Positions 1 through 8,069 of a stretch of 64,000 nucleotides of DNA are shown piece after piece. The DNA is from Owenia fusiformis (taxonomy: Eukaryota; Annelida; Polychaeta; Sabellida; Oweniidae), in the NCBI GenBank assembly GCA_903813345.2, contig CAIIXF020000004.1:24861985-24925984 (forward strand), written 5' to 3'. The translations under genes and the position numbers were made by a program. Under the pieces are notes generated by a model. It did not search any database. It was not told the origin of the DNA and saw nothing but the letters and a program-made list of their open reading frames with translations. Each line of letters opens with the position of its first letter. The stretch's first letter is position 1.

Positions 1-1
1 A

Positions 2-1510
2 GCGATCTTAATAACAGTAGGTGCTCGCATATATGCAGAGGGACTGTTATGTCCAGTTGGATATAACCTTGTGAGGCACACTCTAGTTGTTGACTCTGAG
101 AATCTGACATGGTCTGAGGCTGCTATCGAATGTACAAGAAAGAATGGACGAATCTTCACAGTGATGGACAATCAATCTGAGCAGATATTTATAGATATAA
201 TGGAGGAATATTCCCTTGGCAAGGCCTGGGTTGTATATACTGGTAATATTAAAGACGAATTGGATGAATCAGATTTGAAATCACCATTCTACATAATGAA
301 GGATATATCAGATAAAAAGTTTGATGCATCTTCTCGTCCATGGGGGGCAAAATATGCCAAAATCAACAGTGAATCTGCATGGTTCTCTTTTGACTTAAGT
401 GGTTGTCAATGGGTCCGGGTAGATCTAGGGAAACCAATGTGCATTTATGGTATTGTTACAAAAGGACGAAAATACTTAGATCGTTGGACATCAGTTTACA
501 AACTCAATTACAAAAATGATGTTGATAAAAACTTCATCACACTTCAAGATGATGGGAAAGAGGAACTGACTGCTAATGAAGACAATGATACACCAGTTTA
601 TAGGAATTTTACAAAACCATTCAATGCACGATTCATACGTTTGTACCCAAAACTGTGGAATATCTATCCTGCAATAAGATTTGATCTCCTGGTATCAAAT
701 AACAGTTGCCCAAAAGAATTTCCATGTGGTAAATGTCCTGCTATTATTAACATACCTACAAGCAATGCGACAGTCCAATATGAGTCATGTTGCTCCAAGT
801 TACCATACGTCTGTGAGACAAAATCATGTGTCCCAGATCAAAAAGAGTCTTCAGCAACCATTACTGATTCAACTATTGACAATGACTCTAGAAAACCTGA
901 AATACAAAAAGAGTTTTCAACTCTTGCAACCATTAAAGATTCAGCTGTTGTTGACAACACCACAAACTATCGTAGTGCAAGTAATAGTGCATTCTCTTGT
1001 GTTTTGTGCTCTATGTCACTTACTATTGGACTCATAATTGGGATGGTTCTTCTCGTCATTATCATAATCATATTACTGATTTTGCTAATTTTATCACAGC
1101 GCAGAAAAAAGTATTCTCAAAATGCATCAAAATCTGCAGTTCCGGCTGCTCATAAAATTGACAAAAACAAGAATGAAATTAACCGAAGTGTGGCAAAAGT
1201 CTCACAAAATGTCACTTTGACTGATCCAAAAGATCTATACACCCAAATTGATATTAAAACAAAACATAAAAAATCAGAGATGATTTATGCCAATATGGGG
1301 GCATATAATGCTGCATATGACACTACAACAGATGACACCACTACAAATGACACTGCTACATATAACACCATTTCAGATGATGCGAAAGACACAACACTCT
1401 ATCATACTCCAGAAGATATAGGTGTTTACAGTTTTGAGAAGCACACAGATGATAAAGACATCCCTGATGGAATTGAGATGTTTAATAATGAGTTATACTC
1501 GGATATTTAG
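2..1510 (+). CDS. CTLD/F5-8C transmembrane receptor 1 (5' end cut by window)
   Basis: The reading frame is open to the left edge. Residues before the first GTG codon continue a signal peptide matching the paralogues, so roughly eight residues including the start lie outside the window. Visible order: end of signal peptide, CPVGY and WSEA...C of a C-type-lectin-like N-half, an AWV-Y-TG strand, an F5/8 type C (discoidin) domain (W-RVDLGKPMCIYGI to IRFDLLV), then CCSKLPYVCE resembling the end of a CTLD. A Thr/Ser-rich stalk follows, then a transmembrane helix (nt 1016-1093) and a cytoplasmic tail. The tail has tyrosine motifs DLYTQI (nt 1232), YANM (nt 1286-1297) and terminal ELYSDI. The gene is intronless. 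Likely role: cell-surface recognition of glycan or lipid with SH2-type signalling (inference). Ligand unknown. Confidence 0.85.
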   Translation, partial: AILITVGARIYAEGLLCPVGYNLVRHTLVVDSENLTWSEAAIECTRKNGRIFTVMDNQSEQIFIDIMEEYSLGKAWVVYTGNIKDELDESDLKSPFYIMKDISDKKFDASSRPWGAKYAKINSESAWFSFDLSGCQWVRVDLGKPMCIYGIVTKGRKYLDRWTSVYKLNYKNDVDKNFITLQDDGKEELTANEDNDTPVYRNFTKPFNARFIRLYPKLWNIYPAIRFDLLVSNNSCPKEFPCGKCPAIINIPTSNATVQYESCCSKLPYVCETKSCVPDQKESSATITDSTIDNDSRKPEIQKEFSTLATIKDSAVVDNTTNYRSASNSAFSCVLCSMSLTIGLIIGMVLLVIIIIILLILLILSQRRKKYSQNASKSAVPAAHKIDKNKNEINRSVAKVSQNVTLTDPKDLYTQIDIKTKHKKSEMIYANMGAYNAAYDTTTDDTTTNDTATYNTISDDAKDTTLYHTPEDIGVYSFEKHTDDKDIPDGIEMFNNELYSDI

Positions 1511-1541
1511 CTCCATACAGTTTATAATTGGTACTCATTTG

Positions 1542-1547
1542 AATAAA
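1542..1547 (+). terminator. Polyadenylation signal of receptor 1
   Basis: Canonical AATAAA 32 bases after the TAG stop of receptor 1. The flanking 3' sequence resembles that after receptor 2 and after the broken fragment near 7.2 kb. Confidence 0.6.
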
Positions 1548-2487
1548 CTCTCTTGTGATCTATTGCAATTTCATAATATATAGTAAAAGCTATCTGAAAT
1601 CTGAATGCTTAAGGTACTAGATGGGCAAAATTGTTTAGATGGGCATTGTTTATTATTTTGGAGAATTTAAACATTCTCCTCATTTTTGCACTTTGAAAGT
1701 TAAACAACTTCACTAATAACAGCAATGTAATAAAGAAATAATATATTCATGTAATTCATATTAGCTTAATGTTTAAAATGAATGCTTGGATTAATACAAA
1801 TATTTCTCCTATTTTTGTTTGTTTTACATATGAGCTAGAATTCCTATGATGAATACTGTTTCAGGTCTAGTAAAGTCATAACAATTTTTAAAGTCCTGCA
1901 TCTATTCAATGATTTGAACCAGGAATATTTCCTTAGGGACCAAAGGAGTGTATACATATAATAGTACAATAACGTCATTTCGAAGGGCAATATAGTGAAA
2001 TGTTGGACCGAGGGCCGAAAGCCCAAGGTCCAATATTTCACTATATTGCCCGAAGAAATGACGTTATTAGTATTATTACCACCGTTAACGACCAGGACTG
2101 AAACAGCAAGAAATCTTACGCACTGAACGATATCTAATTTCCTGGGGAAAATTGCCGGTTGTTAAATGCATTCTCGACCAGTCGTTAAATGCATTCTAGA
2201 CCACCACTATGATGTCAAATATTGCTCAGGTCGATATAGTAAAATGAATGCCTTCTAAACTAGCACTAAAATCCCTAGAACCATTGTAGATATAAGGTCA
2301 TAATAACTTTTTAAAGCCATGCATATAAAGAATAAAATTTTTAAAAATCTATTCATTGGTTTGAACCAGGAAGTTTAAAAACAACTTGCAAAGAATATTT
2401 TAATTATGTTGCGACAGTTTGAATTTAGCATGCAACATTATGAGTAGTAGCGAAAATGTAAAATTGCAATACAGACATATTGTGTCA
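1548..2487. other. Intergenic region with short direct repeats
   Basis: No gene seen. The text around 1860-1925 (a 'tcataacaatttttaaag' and 'tttgaaccaggaa' block) recurs imperfectly at 2297-2375, and a foldback element lies between the copies. The 'accaggaagtt' end of the second copy resembles the upstream regions of receptors 3 and 4, so part of this is probably an old receptor promoter. Confidence 0.5.
1968..2067. repeat. Foldback palindrome, about 100 bp
   Basis: Starts aataacgtcatttc and ends with its reverse complement gaaatgacgttatt. The arms of about 45 bp are nearly perfect and include ggcaatatagtgaaat. The short loop contains gccgaaagc. It resembles the palindromes at about 14.95 kb and is probably a non-autonomous mobile element. 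Confidence 0.75.
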
Positions 2488-2608
2488 ATGGCACAACTTT
2501 TAGAGTGATCTTATTGATAGTTGGCTGTTACATATATGCAGAGGGCCTGTTATGTCCATTTGGATACAAGGTAGTGAAAGACACACTAGTTGTTGACTCA
2601 TAGAACTT
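2488..2608 (+). pseudogene. Broken 5' fragment of a CTLD/F5-8C receptor
   Basis: Aligns with the first about 40 codons of the receptor genes: ATG at 2488, a one-base deletion before the gtgatc shared with receptor 3, then signal peptide and GLLCPFGY, and an in-frame TAG at 2601-2603 where the intact genes read DSENL. Similarity stops near 2608, where it joins the leader sequence of receptor 2. It is closest to receptor 1 (IYAEGLLCP). It is a relic of another array member, and its upstream DNA may now drive receptor 2. Confidence 0.8.
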
Positions 2609-2645
2609 GGAATAAGAAAATCCTAAAGCAACAAGATTGGAACAC

Positions 2646-4148
2646 ATGTTTAGAATTTTAATAATTGCGGGCCCTCTCATTAATACAGATGGCCTGTTAT
2701 GTCCAGTTGGATATAACTTAGTGAGGGACATCCAAGTTGTGGACTCTGAGAACCTGACATGGTCTGAGGCTGCTATGGAGTGTACAAGAAGGAATGGAAG
2801 AATCCTCAAAGTGATGGACAATGAATCTGGACAGAATGCTAAAGATGCAATGGAAAAACACTTGGAAGGCAAGGCTTGGGTAGAATATAATGGTGAAGTT
2901 GAAGATATGTCAGATCCATTACAATTCAGAGAATCTTTCTACATCATGGAGCATATCTCTGATGAACAATTTGATGCATCTTCACAGAGTTGGGATGCAA
3001 AAAATGCTAGAATTAATAGTTCAACTGCATGGCGACCCCAGTATGCAGACCTCTGTCAAAGCTGGGTTGAGGTTGATCTTAGGAAAACAATGTGCATATA
3101 TGGTATTGTAACAAAAGGACAAATGGATAAAAATCGATGGATAACAGTGTACAAACTGTTATCCAAAACTGATTTTGACAAAAACTTCCACATACTTAGT
3201 GATGGTGGAAAAGAGGAACTGACTGCTAATGATGATAATGATACATCAGTTTATAGGAACTTTACAAAACCGTTCAATGCACGATTCATACGTCTTTACC
3301 CACAAGAATGGATTGGCTATCCTGCAATAAGATTTGACCTACTGGTGTCAAATAATAGTTGCCCATGTAGAAAATGTCCTGCTATTATGAACACTCCTAC
3401 AGGTACTGTGACAATTCAGTATGAGTCATGTTGCTCTAAGTTACCATACATCTGTGAGACAGAGTCATGTGACCAAGATAAAACCACAGACAATCCGAGT
3501 GCAAATCTTGGAATCTGCTCTTGTGCTTTGTGTTCAACTTCACTTACTATTGGACTCATAATTGGAATGGTTCTGTTCATGATTCTCTCAATTATCTTAC
3601 TGATTTTGCTGATTTTATCACATCGCAAACAAAAGAATTCTCAAACCATATCAAAATCTACAAATCCACATGAAATTGACAAAAACAAGAATGAAGTGAA
3701 CCAAAATGTGGCAAAAGTCTCACAAAATGTCAGTATGACTGATCCAAAACATCTTTACACCCAAGTTGATGTTAGAACAAAACGTAAAAAATCAGAGATG
3801 ACATATGCCAATACAGTGGCATATAATGCTGCATATGACACTACAACAGATGACACCACGACAAAGGACACTGCTACATATAACACTACTGCAAATGACA
3901 CTGCTACATATAACACTACTGCAAATGACACTGCTACATATAACACTACTGCAAATGACACTGCTACATATAACACTACTACAAATGACACTGCTACATA
4001 TAACACCACTTCAGATGATGCGAAAGGCACAACCCTCGATCATACTCCAGTTGATGTCAATGTTGACAATGTTAAGAAGCACAAAGATGATCATGACATC
4101 CCCGATGGAATGGAGATGTTTGATAATGAGCTATATGCCGATGTTTAG
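2646..4148 (+). CDS. CTLD/F5-8C transmembrane receptor 2 with expanded tail repeats
   Basis: Intronless, 500 aa from the ATG at 2646. The codon where paralogues have ATG (2637) is TTG, so I chose the next in-frame ATG, which still leaves a short hydrophobic signal peptide (MFRILIIAGPLI). Domains: CTLD N-half to about residue 80, F5/8C about 98-234, CTLD-like C-terminus with CCSKLPYICE near 262-271, a shorter stalk than in its paralogues, transmembrane helix about 299-324, cytoplasmic tail. The tail has HLYTQVD, then five 10-residue repeats rich in NDTATYNT, ending ELYADV. The Y-A-N-M site of receptor 1 is Y-A-N-T here. Its leader is a junction between a broken fragment and a leader like that of receptor 4. 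A surface immune-type receptor is inferred; ligand unknown. Confidence 0.85.
   Translation: MFRILIIAGPLINTDGLLCPVGYNLVRDIQVVDSENLTWSEAAMECTRRNGRILKVMDNESGQNAKDAMEKHLEGKAWVEYNGEVEDMSDPLQFRESFYIMEHISDEQFDASSQSWDAKNARINSSTAWRPQYADLCQSWVEVDLRKTMCIYGIVTKGQMDKNRWITVYKLLSKTDFDKNFHILSDGGKEELTANDDNDTSVYRNFTKPFNARFIRLYPQEWIGYPAIRFDLLVSNNSCPCRKCPAIMNTPTGTVTIQYESCCSKLPYICETESCDQDKTTDNPSANLGICSCALCSTSLTIGLIIGMVLFMILSIILLILLILSHRKQKNSQTISKSTNPHEIDKNKNEVNQNVAKVSQNVSMTDPKHLYTQVDVRTKRKKSEMTYANTVAYNAAYDTTTDDTTTKDTATYNTTANDTATYNTTANDTATYNTTANDTATYNTTTNDTATYNTTSDDAKGTTLDHTPVDVNVDNVKKHKDDHDIPDGMEMFDNELYADV
3861..4010 (+). repeat. Coding minisatellite, 5 x 30 bp, in receptor 2 tail
   Basis: Five in-frame 30-bp units (starting 3861, 3891, 3921, 3951, 3981) of the type acaaatgacactgctacata + taacactact. 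Each encodes ten residues with one tyrosine. Receptor 1 has one unit. The three central units are identical, so the expansion is recent. Confidence 0.95.
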
Positions 4149-4364
4149 CTCCATACAACTTATAACTTGATACTTTGGGACCTACAAGTACTCAGTTGAA
4201 TAATACTCCAAACTTGTGATCCATAGCAATTTCATATACTCTTCAGTAAAAACTGTCTACTCTTAATGCCAACGTAACCAAACAAAAGATGCTTTAAATA
4301 TCAGGCCATAAATCGTGACTTTAAATGACAGTCTTACCAGTAAAACGAAACAATTAATTAAAAG

Positions 4365-4543
4365 AGTGAGTAATTTCAAACATCCTGAATTAGATCATTT
4401 TATAATGAGAACATATAGATTTAAATTAATTGACAGCACCAGGAAGTTCAAATGTGACTACTTAATATAAATAGGATGATTACCATCCATTTCTGTGAGT
4501 GAAAGCAGCAGGCTTTAGTTGAGAAGCAAGGGGTACATTCAAG
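4365..4543 (+). promoter_or_regulatory. Promoter/leader of receptor 3 with TATA box
   Basis: TATAAATA at 4466-4473, 78 bases upstream of the ATG. The block from gtaatttcaaacatcctgaa onward is conserved upstream of receptor 4 (7872-8045), but there the TATA octamer is degraded. The remaining bases back to 4149 are the receptor 2 3' flank, with no other feature seen. Confidence 0.55.
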
Positions 4544-6235
4544 ATGGAACATTTATTTAAAGTGATCTTTGTAACAATTTTCACTACCATATATACAGAT
4601 GGCCTGTTATGTCCAGTTGAATATAACCTTGTGAGGGACACTCTGGTTGTAGACTCTGAGAACCTGACATGGTCTCAGGCTGCTATGGAGTGTACCAGGA
4701 GGAATGGACGAATCCTCACTGTGACGGACACTCAATCTGAACAGAATGTTAGTCTATTTGAGGAATATTTATATGGCAAGGCCTGGGTAGGATACACTGG
4801 TTATACTCAAGACAAATTAGATGATTCAGATTCAAAAACACCATTCTACATAATTAGGCATATCTCAGATAAACAGTTTGATGCATCTTCACATAGAGGG
4901 AGTGCAAAATATTCTAAAATTGACAGTTCATCCGCATGGTGGCCAGCTTCTTCAGATCAAGGTAAATGGATCCAGGTTGATCTAAGGAAAACAATGTGCG
5001 TATATGGTATTGCTACAAAGGGACAAAAGAGCACAAATGATTGGACAATAGTTTATAAACTGCATTACAAAACTGATTTTGACAATTACTTTCTCACACT
5101 TCAAGAGGATGGGAAAGAGGAACTGACTGCTAATGAGGATGATGATACAGCAGTCTATTGGAACTTTACAAAACCATTCAATGCAAGATTTATACGTCTG
5201 TACCTACAGCAGTGGAATGGCTATCCAGTAATAAGATTTGACCTGCTGGTATCAAATAATAGTTGCCCAATTGACTTCTCATGTGGTAAATGTTCTGCTA
5301 TTGTGAACACACCAGGGGGCAATATGACAATCAAGCATGAGTCATGTTGCTCTAAATTGCCCTATATATGTGAGACTGAGACATGTGAACAAGACCAGAA
5401 AGACTCTTCCCCCCTTGCAACTGTTACATATTCAGCTATGGACAATGGCACTACAAATCCTGAAATACAGAAAGTTTCTTCAACTCTTCCATCTAATACA
5501 GACCCAACAATTGACAACAGCACAGACATTCCTGGTGCAAATAATAGAAACCTGCCTTGTGCTTGGTGCTCTACTTCACTTACTATTGGACTCATAATTG
5601 GAATGGTTCTGCTCATGATTCTCTCAATTATCTTTCTTATTTTGCTGATTGTTTCACAGCATTATAAAAACAGCTGTATATGTGCATTTACTTACCCATC
5701 AAAGGCAGGAACTGAACATCATATTGACACCAACAAGAAGGATTTTAACCAAACAGTTGAAGTGGTTACACCAAAAGTAACACAAAAAGCTGAGCTTTTT
5801 GATCTGTACTCTCAAGTTGATATGAAAACAAAACATCAAAAATCAGAGTTGGTTTCTATCAATAAGGAGATAGATGATACTACATATGATACTGCCTGTC
5901 ATGATACTACAAATAATGCAACTGCCACTGCACAGTATCATACCCCTGTTGATGTTGATCTTCACAGTGTTGAGCAGAAAGTAGATGATTGCAAAACTAT
6001 GGACATTAATGACCTATATACTCAAGTTGATATCAAAACAAAAGTGCCAAAATCAGAGAGAAGTGGTGCCAAGAAGGAAACAGGTGAAGCTACATGGACA
6101 GTTGGTGCTGTTGACACTACTCAATATCATACGAATGCTGATGTGTATAATTACAGCGTAGGGCAGAAAGTGGATGATTGTGAAATTCCAGATGGAATTG
6201 AAATGATGAAAAATGAGATATATTCAGAGGCTTAG
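4544..6235 (+). CDS. CTLD/F5-8C transmembrane receptor 3 (two tail modules)
   Basis: Intronless, 563 aa, ATG in the conserved leader context. Signal peptide about 1-19. CTLD N-half starts with C23 and has ENLTWSQAAMEC and AWVGYTGY. F5/8C domain from about 102 to 240 (KWIQVDLRKTMCVYGI, FNARFIRLY, IRFDLLV). The CTLD-like end has a Cys cluster and CCSKLPYICE. Then a Thr/Pro stalk, the transmembrane helix about 345-370, and a basic juxtamembrane stretch with Cys. The tail has two related modules starting DLYSQVD (Y422) and DLYTQVD (Y492), about 70 residues apart, ending EIYSEA. The stop is TAG. No spliced form is needed to explain it. Function as surface sensor with tyrosine signalling is inferred. 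Confidence 0.87.
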   Translation: MEHLFKVIFVTIFTTIYTDGLLCPVEYNLVRDTLVVDSENLTWSQAAMECTRRNGRILTVTDTQSEQNVSLFEEYLYGKAWVGYTGYTQDKLDDSDSKTPFYIIRHISDKQFDASSHRGSAKYSKIDSSSAWWPASSDQGKWIQVDLRKTMCVYGIATKGQKSTNDWTIVYKLHYKTDFDNYFLTLQEDGKEELTANEDDDTAVYWNFTKPFNARFIRLYLQQWNGYPVIRFDLLVSNNSCPIDFSCGKCSAIVNTPGGNMTIKHESCCSKLPYICETETCEQDQKDSSPLATVTYSAMDNGTTNPEIQKVSSTLPSNTDPTIDNSTDIPGANNRNLPCAWCSTSLTIGLIIGMVLLMILSIIFLILLIVSQHYKNSCICAFTYPSKAGTEHHIDTNKKDFNQTVEVVTPKVTQKAELFDLYSQVDMKTKHQKSELVSINKEIDDTTYDTACHDTTNNATATAQYHTPVDVDLHSVEQKVDDCKTMDINDLYTQVDIKTKVPKSERSGAKKETGEATWTVGAVDTTQYHTNADVYNYSVGQKVDDCEIPDGIEMMKNEIYSEA

Positions 6236-6385
6236 CCATTGAGTGTAGCAAGGCAAGAGGCAGGCAAGGCAATTGCCCCACCAAAACTTTGCAGAAATAT
6301 ATTTTGAGATGTTTTTACAACTTAAACTTTAGAAATGAAGTCTAATGATAGTACAGGGTCATGGAAATGAAGTCTAAAGATAGTA
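6236..6385 (+). other. 3' flank of receptor 3
   Basis: Begins with ccattgagtgtagcaaggca, nearly the same as the bases after receptor 4, showing the two genes share a duplicated 3' flank. A 24-base stretch around gaaatgaagtctaa is tandemly repeated at about 6335-6385. No polyadenylation hexamer stands out. Confidence 0.6.
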
Positions 6386-6780
6386 CAGGGTGACACAAAA
6401 ATGCCACTCACTAATTTTGGAATAACTCGCGATAATTAAGGAATCTTCATGAATTTTTATGTGTTGATGGAGTGTACAAAGGAGAAAAGATGGGTATGCT
6501 TAGGATCACTGACTTGCAAATTTCATTTTTCACGGAGGCATGCTCTGACAGGAAAATATAAATTAGAAAATCTGTTTTCTTAAAATTTACCTAATAAGCG
6601 AGTCATTTCACCAAATTGGACAAAATTATCGAGGAAAAATGGGTAGATATGACATATTATTGATAAAAATTCATTTAACATTGAGTCAGTTGGTCCTTAG
6701 GGACTCTGAAAAGTGTTCTACTAACAAAGGTGTTCCACTTTTCAGTGTTCACCGTAGATGGCATTTTATGTGTCACCCTG
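6386..6780. mobile_element. MITE-like element with cagggtgacac termini
   Basis: Left end cagggtgacacaaaaatgcc after a TA. The right end tggcattttatgtgtcaccc + tg is its inverted complement with few mismatches. The right end is also found near 10.2 kb in the receptor 4 flank, next to TA. Tc1/mariner type is plausible from the TA context. No transposase is visible. Confidence 0.55.
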
Positions 6781-7174
6781 TTCTTACTGCCTGGCCAGCT
6801 CCACCTTTGACTACACCCCTAGTAACTATATGTATATACTGTCTATTATCCAATTATGTCTTAAGTGGCGATTCTCTAATTATTCTATCAGTTAATTCAG
6901 AGAATATATGATGATTTACAGCTATTGAAATTATATGAACTTGGTTTATCATAATGCTTTTAAACAACTTATTGAACACTCTATCTACACAAAAACTGCT
7001 TATATTGTAATCAAGCTGCATTGGACATTAATATAAATATTAATATGAAATTCATTATAGTTTTGTGATATATCAGAAAGATTGAATCTGCATTGTTTTT
7101 GAATTATTAGCTACATTAATTGTATAAAATATAAATATATGACATTAAATAATTTGATTATGTTATTATCAGAT
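6781..7174. other. Duplicated receptor 3' flank
   Basis: Non-coding, AT-rich. From about 6826 (tatatactgtctat) to about 7172 (ttattatcagatc) it parallels 10283-10610 downstream of receptor 4. The parallel breaks exactly where the pseudogene fragment at 7173 begins, which marks a rearrangement point. Confidence 0.7.
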
Positions 7175-7450
7175 CCAAATGACACTGCTGCATATAAAAC
7201 CACAACATTTGACACCACTACAGATGATTCAAAAGACACAACCCTCAATCATACTCTAGCAGGTGTCAATATTGAGTTTTGAGAAGCACAAAGATGATCA
7301 TGATATCCCTGAAGGAACTGAAATGTTTGACAATGAGTTATAATTGATCATTAGTTACAAACAACTTATAACTTGATACTATCGAATAAAATAAAATTGT
7401 GATCCATTTCATTTTTCTTAAATAGAGTAAAACCTGACTAATTTGAATGC
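7173..7450 (+). pseudogene. 3' end of a CTLD/F5-8C receptor (tail fragment plus 3' flank)
   Basis: Matches the end of receptor 2: ccaaatgacactgctgcata, then the Ser/Asp/Asp and T-L-N-H-T stretch, a premature TGA near 7280, then the terminal Asp-Ile-Pro region and Phe-Asp-Asn-Glu-Leu before TAA. The shared 3' flank (aacttataacttgatact) continues. No ectodomain precedes it. It is a decayed remnant of a further array member. Confidence 0.8.
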
Positions 7451-7871
7451 CAGTTGGAGAGTAGGATCATAAGTGTTTGGATTGTCCATTCTCCAAACGC
7501 AGTGCTCCAGACATTATCAACCACTTTCCTTCCTTCTTGCAAGACCAAGTTGCTAGTTCTGGAAGCACGTTTGGAGGATGGCATTGATAGGATTTCACAT
7601 TCTGAGGTTTTCACCCTGATATGGCACATCAAAAAATGGAGCCAAAAAATATGGATTTAAAAGTTTAACTGTTTTTATGTACAAGTAGTATTTAATCCAA
7701 GTGGTCAATTTGCTGAATGGTCAAATTTTATCATTTTCCTAATTCTTATTTTCCAAATGACAAGATATTTCCCATAACTTAACATTATAAAGCCATTTAA
7801 TTTTTCGAACCTGTCAAAATATTAGACAATCAACAAATTAAATGATTAGGCAAAATTACCACTTATACAGT
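7451..7871. other. Intergenic region upstream of receptor 4
   Basis: No gene seen. 7435-7640 starts with agtaaaacctgactaatttg, a phrase like the ends of pogo/Tigger-type elements, and is less AT-rich than its surroundings, so it may be a transposon relic. No transposase motif can be read. Confidence 0.3.
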
Positions 7872-8069
7872 GATGAGTAATTTCAAACATCCTGAATTAG
7901 ATCTTTTTTTATAAATGCTGAGATCTTATAGACATAAATTAATTGATGGTACCAGGAAGTATAAATGTGACTTCTTAAGATAGTGTAGATAATTAAGTGG
8001 CATTTCTTTGACTGAAAGAAAATAGATTTAGTGAGAAGCTTGGGATAAGAAAATCATAAAGCAGAAAGA
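7872..8069 (+). promoter_or_regulatory. Conserved leader of receptor 4
   Basis: Paralogous to 4365-4543 (shared gtaatttcaaacatcctgaa, accaggaagt and gagaagc phrases). The TATAAATA of receptor 3 is replaced by a non-TATA stretch. The last about 30 bases (ggataagaaaatcataaagc) also match the bases before receptor 2. Confidence 0.5.

Noticed and set aside
681-1037. Open frame of 118 codons overlapping receptor 1
   Set aside because: It lies in a different frame within a clear coding gene and has no domain. Similar shadows occur in each paralogue because the DNA is related.
3755-4030. Minus-strand open frame with Val-rich repeats
   Set aside because: It is the antisense reading of the 30-bp coding minisatellite of receptor 2.
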